A stretch of 64,000 bases of DNA from Phallus indusiatus (Eukaryota > Basidiomycota > Agaricomycetes > Phallales > Phallaceae), in the NCBI GenBank assembly GCA_027605045.1, contig JAQFWX010000145.1, positions 20,334 to 84,333 on the forward strand, in the 5' to 3' direction. Under the pieces are notes generated by a model. That model searched no databases and was not told the origin of the DNA. It worked only from the letters and a program-made list of their open reading frames with translations. Numbering within the stretch: the first letter of the stretch is position 1; every line of letters begins with the position of its first letter. Of the stretch, positions 1 through 8,996 are shown piece after piece. Made by a program: the position numbers and the translations under genes.

Positions 1-565
1 CCCTTATAACGAACTTGACCGCTTGCATCGTTATCCTTTGATTTCATTACGTCGTACCCATCAGACTGGGAAGGGTAAAGTCCAGTCCCGCTACTCTCTT
101 GTCGTCGTTGGCAACGGCAACGGTCTGGTTGGCATTGGAGAAGGAAAAGCGGAAGAACCCGCTCAAGCTATGGATAATGCTTTCGCCGAAGCCGTACGTA
201 ATATCGACTACGTGGACAGATTTGAAAATCGTACTCTATGGTCGGAAATGGAACTCAAGTTTGGATCGACTCGATTACATATGCGACCGCGTCCTGTTGG
301 ATTCGGTCTCATGTGCGCACCTGGTATTCATCAAATATTCAAAGCGGCTGGTATCAAAGATGCCAGTGCCAAAATTTGGGGAAGTAGGAATAAAATAAAT
401 GTTATCAAAACAACTATTATGATGTTACATTCCGGACATCAGCCTCTTGGTATGGGTGATGGTGTTGGTGGTAGAGCGAGAAGACCAGAAAAGAAGGCTG
501 GGATGCGGGGTAGAACTGCTGTCGAGCTAGAACGCGGAAGGAGGTTGATTGATGCCAGGACATAG
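1..565 (+). CDS. MRPS5: Mitochondrial small-subunit ribosomal protein uS5m (3' part)
   Basis: C-terminal part of the mitochondrial ribosomal protein uS5, a component of the mitoribosome small subunit near the mRNA entry and decoding region. The reading frame is already open at base 2 and runs to TAG at 563-565, so the gene is cut by the window start; the first in-frame TTG at 23 is not a real start. The visible protein contains the S5 N-terminal domain core (TGKGKVQSRYSLVVVGNGNG, then VGIGEGKAEE) followed by the S5 C-terminal domain (RPRPVGFGLMCAP, SAKIWGSRNKINVIKTT). No intron is seen in this part. It lies tail-to-tail with the mL45-like gene, about 96 bp away. Identification is firm from the S5 motifs; the extra C-terminal tail after the S5 fold is as expected for the mitochondrial form. 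Confidence 0.93.
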   Translation, partial: PYNELDRLHRYPLISLRRTHQTGKGKVQSRYSLVVVGNGNGLVGIGEGKAEEPAQAMDNAFAEAVRNIDYVDRFENRTLWSEMELKFGSTRLHMRPRPVGFGLMCAPGIHQIFKAAGIKDASAKIWGSRNKINVIKTTIMMLHSGHQPLGMGDGVGGRARRPEKKAGMRGRTAVELERGRRLIDART

Positions 566-661
566 TGTACAATTCACAATATTTTCAATAGTAATAAAAT
601 TACACCCTTTCTTTGTCGCGTGAAATTATTCATGGTATTCATTATTACTTTTTGTGCGTAT

Positions 662-1763
662 TTACACTTTCTCTCCCGAGTTTTTGCTATGAACTACCTC
701 CCATAACTGATCCCGGATAGTCCAAGGTTCATCGAACCACATCCGCTTTTCGAAAACAAGATATTCTAGTACTCGCTTTGGTTCAGGCTGAGTAGTCGAT
801 GCCCGTGTCGAAATACTCTGAAAAAAAGATTCATAAGAAAGAATAAATTTCTATCATGACATTGAAATTACCTGCAGTGAATCAAATTTCAAGCACGCTT
901 GAACGAACCAACGTGTTCCGAATTTAGGTTCTGTTGGACCGTAGTGGCCTTGTAACGTTCGTATCGACACACATTGCACTGGAGAAGAGAGGGAGTGTAA
1001 TGTCCAATTCAGACTTTTTGACGAGCCTCGGTGTAATGCTTTAGTTCTCTCAAGGGCTCTTTGTCTATAAAGTCCTTTTGTGAGTTGATTTACGGTTGGG
1101 GTGTGTCCTCTGTATTTGATGATTTATTTGCATGCGTAACTGAGAGCAAAAACTTCTTCCCGCTCACCTGGCGATAGCAGTGTTTAGTTCCTTATAGGTG
1201 TTTAGTCCTATATCTCGTAAGGGCTCGAGCCATGTTTTGGGACGCGTCGATGTAGTGCGAAAGATTTGGTACGAGAAGGGTTTTAGTGTCGAATCCCAAG
1301 GAAAAGAATGACTTTTCGCTATTCGATGCATTCTGAATCAAGTCTAAGTGACGAAATAAAGGAACGAAATAACAAAAGTTATACGAGATGGCATTCGAAA
1401 TTTTGTTGCTTAGGTTATGTTCAAAAGAAGCCCATATTTGCTTTATCGTTGTACCTCTTGTAAATATGGACACAGGTACACGAAGATCTGTAAACACCTA
1501 GGTCAGTATATAAGAAAGCAGATAGCTAGATAGCAAAATTTACCAAGCAGATCCAAAGGCAGTCCCCATAAATCGAAGTCTACCAGCTTATGTTGTTCCA
1601 GTAGCTTGATTCTTTCTAGTTCTCGGACAACGGTGTCTCCTTGTGCTTCTAAACTTTTGAGATTCAGACGTCGACCACCCTCCGTGTGTGCATTTGCTCT
1701 TTGCAAGCATAAAAACGGAGATAATTTGCTTGTACTTTTCGCGGCGTTTCGAAAGACGAGCAT
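662..1763 (-). CDS. Tim44-like / mL45 (Mba1-like) mitochondrial ribosome protein
   Basis: Multi-exon gene reconstructed by splicing. Exon 1 starts at the ATG whose complement is 1761-1763 and encodes a basic, arginine-rich leader (MLVFRNAAKSTSKLSPF) typical of a mitochondrial targeting peptide. Later exons give KTWLEPLRDIGLNTYKELN, a middle part ending in FGTRWFVQACLKFDSLQ, and a last exon with EYLVFEKRMWFDEPWTIRDQ before TAA at 662-664. The arrangement (an alpha/beta fold ending in an EYLVFEKRxW strand) resembles the Tim44-like domain of mL45/Mba1, which sits at the mitoribosome exit site and helps insert nascent proteins into the inner membrane. Four introns are inferred; the one near 1325-1450 was set by frame continuity and is the least certain. 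Head-to-head with MIX17 (146 bp between start codons). Family call is moderate; mitochondrial location is well supported. Confidence 0.6.
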
Positions 1764-1909
1764 TGACGGGATCGGAACGAATTCGTCCAAAGCCGGCAAG
1801 ACGCGTGAGTGCGTGCTATAGGTGCCGGTGCTTACTCAGCACATTTTTTCCAGCATTCTCTTGAACTTTGACCACTACATACCGCTGTATTCAGCTCACC
1901 CAGTCTATT

Positions 1910-2517
1910 ATGCCTGTAAGTCCTCATTCTGAGAAGCAAGTATACTAAATGGCTCATCTATGTCTCTAGCGTCAATCTCGTTCTCGTCCTGCAGCTCGCC
2001 CCGCACCTCCACCTGTGCAAAAGACGCAAACTAGGCCCGCAACAACAGCTGCCGCGCCTCCCATGCAAGCACCCCCAGCTCCAGCTCCTCATCCAGGTGC
2101 TGCTGCTGCTACCGGAAGCAGTGGCCCAGGGTTAATGGGTCAAATGGCCGCCACAGCCGGTAGTGTCGCCATGGGTAGCGTTTTGGGACACGGGCTTTCT
2201 TCGATGTTGTTCGGAGGTTCAAGGAGCGCAGAAGCCGTCGAACAGCCCGTGGCCCAACCTGCCCCTCAACAGCAACAGGCTATGTCTTGTGATTTCCAGG
2301 CTAAACGTAATTTCTCCTATTCATTCTATCATTTGTTCATTGGGTACTTACTTCTATCTTTTTGCAGAGTTGACAACATGTTTAGAAAGTGGCGACGTTC
2401 AAGCTTGTGCTTGGTACATTGATCAATTTAAAGCTGTAAGTTTTTTAATGGTCAGTTGTGTAGACAATACGAATGACGGATATCCCGTAGTGCCAAGCTG
2501 CTGCGAAGCAGTACTAA
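1910..2517 (+). CDS. MIX17: Twin-CX9C mitochondrial intermembrane-space protein Mix17 (CHCHD2/10 family)
   Basis: Small CHCH-domain protein of the CHCHD2/CHCHD10/Mix17 family, found in the mitochondrial intermembrane space. Four exons are inferred: a tiny first exon (ATG CCT, 1910-1915), an intron to 1969, a long second exon, then exons starting after about 2367 and 2490. The N-terminus is basic and rich in R, P and A (RQSRSRPAARPAPPP), followed by the glycine-rich hydrophobic stretch GSVAMGSVLGHGLSSMLFGG. The C-terminus has two CX9C motifs, each with exactly nine residues between cysteines (CDFQAKQLTTC and CAWYIDQFKAC), which only appear once the introns are removed. Ends QAAAKQY with TAA at 2515-2517. 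Proteins of this class are normally imported and oxidised by Mia40, which is also encoded in this window (42.9 kb). Confidence 0.92.
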
Positions 2518-2814
2518 TTTTCACTTGGTCGATATAATCGTAAAGTAGAATATATATATACTTAAGCATAGGAGATGAAAATATCAGGGTTCAAACGCTT
2601 CTGTTGAATTTGCGATCGGCCGTAAATAAGGTTACGGTATTCACATTGAACGTGATGGGAGTCAAGTGGCCTACAAATGCCTAAAATAACTATGCAGCAA
2701 TTTATGAAAGACACGGTGAATTCCAGATTAAGAGCGATTTGTGCTCAAGGTTTTATACGTACAATTAGAATTACAAATATAATAAACACAAAGCGACCTT
2801 TTAGCCGAACTGGG

Positions 2815-4291
2815 TTATTCTTCGTACACACTTTTAACTACATCTAGAGCTTCTTTATCCAATGTTTCTTTATCCAAATCGTACTTTGGGGAATACGCCG
2901 GAATCGCTAGAGCACTGAAATAGATAAGCATAGGCAGTAGAAGTAGAGCGGCATACCGAGTTATTTTACCTTTGTCGTAAACACTCAATTGCCTTGGTAT
3001 AATTGTCATCCCTTGCCTCAAAGGTATCACCAGGTTTTTCAAACCAAGTTATGGCTTCCTCCGCGAGTTGATAAGCCTGCTCCCAGTGCGAAGTAGAAGG
3101 ACGCGAGACTCTCATCAAACTTGAGGTGGATGCCACCTCAATCTTCCTTAATCGCTGCAGTTCCTTGTTAGGTCCGAAACTTAGTATAGACAACAATAGA
3201 AGGTGATTTACGCTAGAATGTGCCGCTCGGTTTAGTTGAGATAACATCGCCGAACTCGTCTCCTCCGACTATAACCAGAGGTAAGTATGTCTTCCAAGTA
3301 ATAAGCATTAGACTTATTTTACTCACATCACCATCTTCCCCTCTACGAATACTTAAACTCAAACTGCAAGAGATGGCTTCCATGTATGATGTGAATATAA
3401 AGCTGAATATTTTGTTCGCGACTGCAAGCAAAATCAGCATACATACAAAGATGAAAAATGGAAGCACACACCTGAAATCATTCTCCTGAGCAGATCACGT
3501 CTTTCCAAACCCGACTGCATTGTAGGCTCAGCAAAAGTTCTGTCATTAGTTGGATCGAAAGTATAAAAATAAAAATCGTTGAGGTTGGTCAGAATGCCGC
3601 GGACTCGGAGGGCTTCAAAACCCGGTATCATCTTGTTCTTCGAGGCGGCAGCTACATATCCAGAATATTATTAGAGCTTTGTGCTGAGATAAACGGCAGA
3701 TGGACGCACCAACAAGCTCAGCGATTAGCTGTGCAACATATTGTGAATCGAGAGTATCCTTTTTGATCTCGACCACGACGAGAAGTACACCTCCTATGAT
3801 ATAGATCTATGGCAATTTTATCTGAGAAAGTGTAAACAGACTAATTGGTGAATAATTCACACCTCATGTTCAACCCTCCCTCCTGATGAAATATTTGTTT
3901 TGCCAAGCGTAGCCTCTGGTTTATCAATGAGGCGTCCCTCAAAAAGATTCACAATGGGGACAATATACTGATGGTTGTTTAGCTGTATTATGGGAGAATA
4001 CATAAACGTACGAACGGGCTCAAAAATCCTGACTCTCCTTGCTTCATTATCATTGCAAACCTCTCTGTCTCCATAAACATTGACACTTTCCCAGGCTCTC
4101 TTATACATATCTGTCTGCAGGGCCGCTGGGAGCCTGTAGGTGGGTCCTTCCACTGTCTCAATACTCGCCGGGACCTCTGGAAGAGTAGAAAGTCCTTCCC
4201 GAACATCAGCATAGCTGGTATTACTAAAAGATGGACGCCTCTTGCTTCTGAATCCTTCAGGTGATAAAGATGGGGAAAGTTTACGCTTCAT
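2815..4291 (-). CDS. Unrecognised basidiomycete protein with a PD-(D/E)XK-like motif
   Basis: Not assigned to a named family. The gene splices cleanly into about six exons. Exon 1 (3863-4291) begins MKRKLSPSLSPEGFRSKRRP, a basic, serine/proline-rich start that could be a nuclear signal. A 56-nt intron then joins GGRVEHE to IYIIGGVLLVVVEIKKDTLD: a hydrophobic strand followed by E-x-K, the arrangement seen in PD-(D/E)XK nuclease-like folds, followed by the helix SQYVAQLIAELV. Later exons give LRVRGILTNLNDFYFYTFDP and a C-terminal part ending VKSVYEE with TAA at 2815-2817. Open-reading frames seen between 3213 and 3467 read partly through an intron. The pattern recalls a family of Agaricomycete proteins of unknown function; a restriction-nuclease-like fold is inference only and no activity is claimed. 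Confidence 0.6.
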
Positions 4292-5104
4292 CTAGTTGTA
4301 AGTATAAAATAATACAATCGCTTGAAGCTGCAGTGAATGCTAACGCTTAAGCGCTAAAGTATGTACTTTAGTCTACGTCATTGAACAATTCTTTATTTAG
4401 GCGTCTAATAAGGGTATTACGCCCAAGGCATGCAGTTTTAAATCTCAGGCTAGACGAGATTTAAGTCCCTAGGTCAAGTAGATTTCGCGCAATTTTCAGC
4501 GTTTGTAAGAATTAAACTAACTAACTTTAAAACGAAATTAAATGAAGTACCAAGAAGTGTAGCGTACTTCCATATATACTCAAAAGAAAGAGAGAGGCGG
4601 GCTACATGAGAAATATTGAATTATAAGAAGGGGGAAAAGAATAGTCGTGTTTTAAAATTTACCCTGTTTCATTACTAGTATGGCTTGAAGTCGACGTCAT
4701 GTGTACTAATGTTTCCGTTGGTTGGAATATCATCTTCAATTTTTTCTGTCCGGCCGTCTATGACTCTATGTAGAATTTAACCTTATCATTGATCTTCACG
4801 TTTGATTATACCAAGTTTAAAAATAGGTCGCCGGTTCAGTTTTAGCTCTGTGAACTGGTCCTAAAACACGCCAAACTTGAAGAGAATTGCCATCGTGGAA
4901 AGTGGTAATATTCGTTCCGCTATGTGTCAGTTGTGCGGTAATAATTAGCGGGCACATAGCACTAATCTGAAAGGTCGGGTTCGTAAGTCATAGTGTAGGA
5001 TATGCAATAAAAATATTTTTCAAACAATGTCGCTTTGTTACGTAAATTATTGGTCATATAGCTACAATATGTCACTCAACCGACATAAAATGGTAGCGAT
5101 CTGG
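4292..5104. other. Intergenic, AT-rich, no gene seen
   Basis: About 800 bp between the upstream end of the 2815-4291 gene and the 3' end of the AA9 gene, both on the minus strand. No open frame with coding character, tRNA or repeat was recognised. It must contain the promoter of the 2815-4291 gene and the AA9 3' UTR. Confidence 0.5.
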
Positions 5105-6477
5105 TCAACATGCAAATACCGCCGGACCCGGAATGGTGTAGTTTGTCACAGGAGGCCAGTAAACTAAACACAGGAAACTCAATTAACCGCAGATTGTAGA
5201 GGTTCAAGAACTTACTATCAATTGTAATGCCGGGGTCAGTAGAATGATATGCACCGGGCTGGCAGGCGGGCGGTTTGAGTAAATTTTATTCTCATAAAAA
5301 CAAAGATTACCCACGAAAGAGACTGTAGCCGGGGTCTTAGTTCCAGCTCCTCCTATAATATTAAGCTGGCCGCATTCCATGTCTATAAACTTACGGTTAG
5401 AACGACCACCCCGTTCATTGTTCAAAAAAACAATATGCACTGACAGAATTGAGCGCCAGGGTAGGTGGATGCGGCATGCAAAGCTAATTCCGAAAAACCG
5501 AGTTTATTGGTTGGTGAACCGTAAAATGGCGCACTTGCCTATAATTTCAGTACGGACTAGATAGTTACCAGACTCGATGCATGAGGGGACAGTGAATGTG
5601 TGCTTCCCCTTGTTTGCAATCAGTCGGTCGACACCCCAAGTACTGTTGTTAGCGTCAAAGCCATCTTCCCATATCTTAAACCAGTTCAATCCTGTGACAG
5701 ATGTTTGCGTGGCATTAGAAATTTGAGCTCTGGAGGTTGTTAAGTCTCTACGCTTTCTTGAAGTTGAAAGTCACATACAAGTATACGATAACAGGTCCCT
5801 TGTGGCTGGGGTCGATAGGGTCTTGAGGATCACTACAACCATTTGTCGGAAGAGTAATGTATCTAGAGCAAGGAAATTTACCTAGGATCAGCTCCCGCCA
5901 GTGTATGGTGCCTGGGAAAATAAGTTTCTTATAAACGAACTGATGAAATTGATGTTCAGTTACCACTCAGCAGTCATTTGAGCACCGGCGGGGACTTGGA
6001 TGACAACCTGAGAAAAAGAATTGACCATAACCCAGAAGGCATATTTTAGAGGTTTACCTGGGAAACAGGTTGTTGGTACGGGTTGATACCTAGAAGGAAT
6101 GAGGCAACCGTGAGGTTCAAAACTCAATGGGAAGTTTTCTTACCACCGTTGCAAATGAGATCCTTAGCTTTTGGTTAGAGATCAGAACTCTGTACAATAG
6201 TGCACTCACATCAGACGTGACATCTGTAATAGGGCCATCGTACGTCGGGACACGAATGCCATTGATATGACCTTGGTCTAAGGACACACGTAAGAAGAGT
6301 ATCCTGGAAAAGTATCCTACATCACCTACCAACTCCATTTACATACAATTCCTGTTGGAAGGATCATCCTCAAGTTGTGTTTTGGATAATTTGGCAAGCA
6401 CTTACTTGCATAATGGTATGTGCGGAAATCGACGCAAAGAGACTAGCCAATGAAGAAAGCAACGGTACAGTCTTCAT
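5105..6477 (-). CDS. Secreted AA9 lytic polysaccharide monooxygenase (formerly GH61)
   Basis: Copper-dependent enzyme that oxidatively cleaves cellulose and related glucans outside the cell. The start (complement of 6475-6477) gives the signal peptide MKTVPLLSSLASLFASISA, cleaved so that the mature protein begins with His-1 (HTIMQ), one half of the copper histidine brace. Splicing about ten short introns yields the family signatures in order: INGIRVPTYDGPITDVTSD, DLICNGGINPYQQPVSQ, VPAGAQMTAEWHHTLAGADP (with the second-His region), DPSHKGPVIVYL, WFKIWEDGFD, TFTVPSCIESGNYLVRTEII, ALHAASTYPGAQFYMECGQL (outer-sphere His and Gln, axial Tyr) and the closing PPVTNYTIPGPAVFAC before TGA at 5105-5107. 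All key residues are present, and there is no CBM1. Several N-x-S/T sites are visible. One intron (5484-5538) uses a GC donor (G|GCAAGT), without which the ALHAAS motif is lost. The gene looks intact. Confidence 0.95.
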
Positions 6478-7472
6478 CTTGAATTCTGAAAAAAAAAGAG
6501 GCACGCTATGGGTCGTAAAGCAAGTTTCTGAAAACCATCATATAAATGACAAAGAGGTCGACGAAAAATCAAGCGACGTTCCAAAAGAAGGCCTGGGGCA
6601 ATGTTTGTCAGCTTAATTTAAGAGGAATACGCGGAAATACCTAGGATAACAGTGAGTGGAATCTGAAACTCTGCGATTGGAATCCGATGATATCACTTAA
6701 TCTGCCCGAGCGAATGTGAAAAAGCGCATAAGATGAACTGTATCTAACCGACTGTTCCACTTTGAATGACGAAATGAAAAACAGTCTAGCCATAGTAGCG
6801 GCGGTGATTCGGTAAGGACTTGGGGATTTTCCGCAGATTAGTCGCCATACGAATTCTCAAAACCTTTTTGTAGACGCGACGAATATGTTTTGTTCCTGTT
6901 CACTCGGCAGCCAAGAGAGATCCATTAGGACGAGATTGGTAATAGTAGGGGAAGTAGCTCGCAAGAATGTTTGTTGGAGAGTCTCGAATTTCAACCGAGA
7001 TTTGGTATGAGAACATTCATGACCCGAGCCATTCGAGATAAGACCAAATTGGACAGTAATTGTGAAACTAAGACGTTCTCCACGAGCGATAAAAGATGAA
7101 AACTAGAACAGAAGGCTTGTTTGATTTTCATGTGTTCTACAATTTTTGTGGAGCTGCGTCGAATAACTTGAAAACTATGGCCCTTGCTAATATTTTGGTT
7201 GAGGCGAAACCTGGTGTGTATCGTGTCTGACTGATCACAACCAGGGAACGGATTTAAAATAGTAGATTGTTTTCCTTTCATGAGTGATATGTAGTTGGAT
7301 GGTAAGTAAATCGACCTGAAATCGACTGGCCATTGCTTCCCACGGAGGATCGCATTCGAATACTAGCGCCGAGTGAGGCAAGAAGAACAGGAATTAGCTG
7401 TTGGTTGAGTTTTCTGTGGCGTCCTTACTTTCAAAGTAGTGCTTACTTCTTAGAAAGCTCAATTTTCTGACA
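6478..7472. other. Divergent upstream region of AA9 and RING genes
   Basis: About 1 kb with no supported gene. The minus-strand open frame at 6991-7281 has no recognisable protein character and no good splice partners. The region lies between two head-to-head genes, so it presumably holds both promoters; no clear TATA or named operator was identified. Confidence 0.5.
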
Positions 7473-8818
7473 ATGCCTTCGTCTACGGCGCGCACTGCTG
7501 CCTTGGCTTTCGCACTTTCATCCTGGATTGAGGGACTGACGCAACTCAGGACGGTATTATTGACCCCGGGAATGAGAAGAGAGGATGATGATGACTACCA
7601 AGAGTTTAATCCCATCACCCCCAATGCGACATGGAAAGAGAAGTTGATGTCCTGGCTCAACCGAAATGGCCGTGCAGACATCGAAATGGATGACTTGGAG
7701 CGGACTTCTCTCGGCGCCGCAGACATTGTGGTGAGTACTAAAAACGAACAATCACCAACGTGTTTCTCATAATATCGTGCCAGACCGCTTTTGCTGTTTT
7801 GCAATCACTCAAACAACCCATCTTACCCTTTCTCTTATCACCTTTCTCCGCTACCTTGCCTATACCCAGGACTTCTAATACCCGTTCAATTAAATGGATG
7901 CGCTTGTTGCTCATGACGATTATGCTTTCATTGTTTCATGAAGCAGAACGCGTCTCGGTGTCCTTGGCTGTCCAGCTTTTCAAAAAACATCGCGACGAGA
8001 GGAACAAAGCACTGCTGGGGAACCTTTACGTTCGCGGCGACGCTCTCAGAAGGCGTCCAATCGCCCACGAGGACGAAGATGAAGACTGCTTAATTTGCGC
8101 TGGCGTTGGCGCAGACAACCCTCTTTCACAATCTATATCCAGCATATCTTCAATGGCTACTAATTCCATCGCAGCTCAAGACAGTCTCGGTCCGCTAGAA
8201 GCCTTTTGTGCAAACGCACCCCAAAAGCACATTGCCCATCGCACCTGTTTTCTTTCTTGGCATTCGGCATATCGCCAGCAACGTAGACATTTACCCGCAG
8301 AATATGTTGTCCTTCAGCATCCATACCCATCCGAAGCCGTTCGGAAACGAGCTCAAACCATAGTTGAGGCAGCTGGTTTACCACACTTGAGCCGTCTCAT
8401 CAGGTTTCCACACGAGTTACCATGGACATGGCCTCATCCAGGTGGTATGACAGAGCCAAGGAGACATTTCCGTCCTACACTGACCTTAACAGAGAACGCC
8501 GCTGCAGGCTCATCGTCCGTTAACAATATCTCGAGATGTCTCGCGACGTTGCATACCATGAGTCCCCCGTGTCCAGCGTGTAGGTCATCTGTTTTCTTAC
8601 AGATCTATACCCGTCTAGGACCTCGACGATTCGCAAATAACTCTCGCACACGTCGCGATCTATTGTACTTCTATGCCCGAGTGTGGTACAAGTATTGGTG
8701 CAAAGTCGTTGCTCCTAAGACCGTTCTTTATCGCGTAGCTTCTCAATGGTCATTTGTTATGGCATTATTGAGCATGATTCATATTTCGGGAGGACCAATT
8801 CGATATACCTATTCCTGA
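7473..8818 (+). CDS. RING-type zinc-finger protein with hydrophobic segments (probable E3 ligase-like)
   Basis: Two exons, 7473-7730 and 7784-8818, joined across a 53-nt intron (GTGAGT...GCCAG) that keeps the frame (AADIV to TAFAVLQSL). The protein is about 430 residues. The N-terminal half has acidic patches (MRREDDDDYQE) and hydrophobic stretches (TAALAFALSSWIEGL, WMRLLLMTIMLSLFHEAERV) that may be membrane segments. The middle has widely spaced zinc ligands: CLICAGVGAD, then CANAPQKHIAHRTC, then PPCPACRSS, i.e. a C-x2-C...C-x6-H-x2-H...C...C-x2-C pattern like an extended RING finger. The C-terminus is basic and aromatic (YFYARVWYKYWCKVV) with a final hydrophobic run. A role as a membrane-bound ubiquitin ligase is inferred from the zinc pattern; the specific orthologue was not recognised. 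Confidence 0.65.
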
Positions 8819-8996
8819 ATTCACACAAACACAACACGCTAGTTCTTATAATTTTCAGGGTTTTAACAATGATAAAAATGTATCATACACCGTCTCTATG
8901 TATCGACATGTGTTTTTTATATACGTTCCTGGAGGATGAGGTGATGATTCCTCAGATAAATATCTGTGAACTCCCGTTGGAAATATATTCAAGATC

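Noticed and set aside
3213..3467. Separate small gene on the minus strand
   Set aside because: It is an exon of the 2815-4291 gene read through its downstream intron.
3863..4291. Frameshift in the orphan gene between exons 1 and 2
   Set aside because: An initial acceptor choice gave inconsistent phase; using the CCATAG acceptor (56-nt intron) restores the frame fully.
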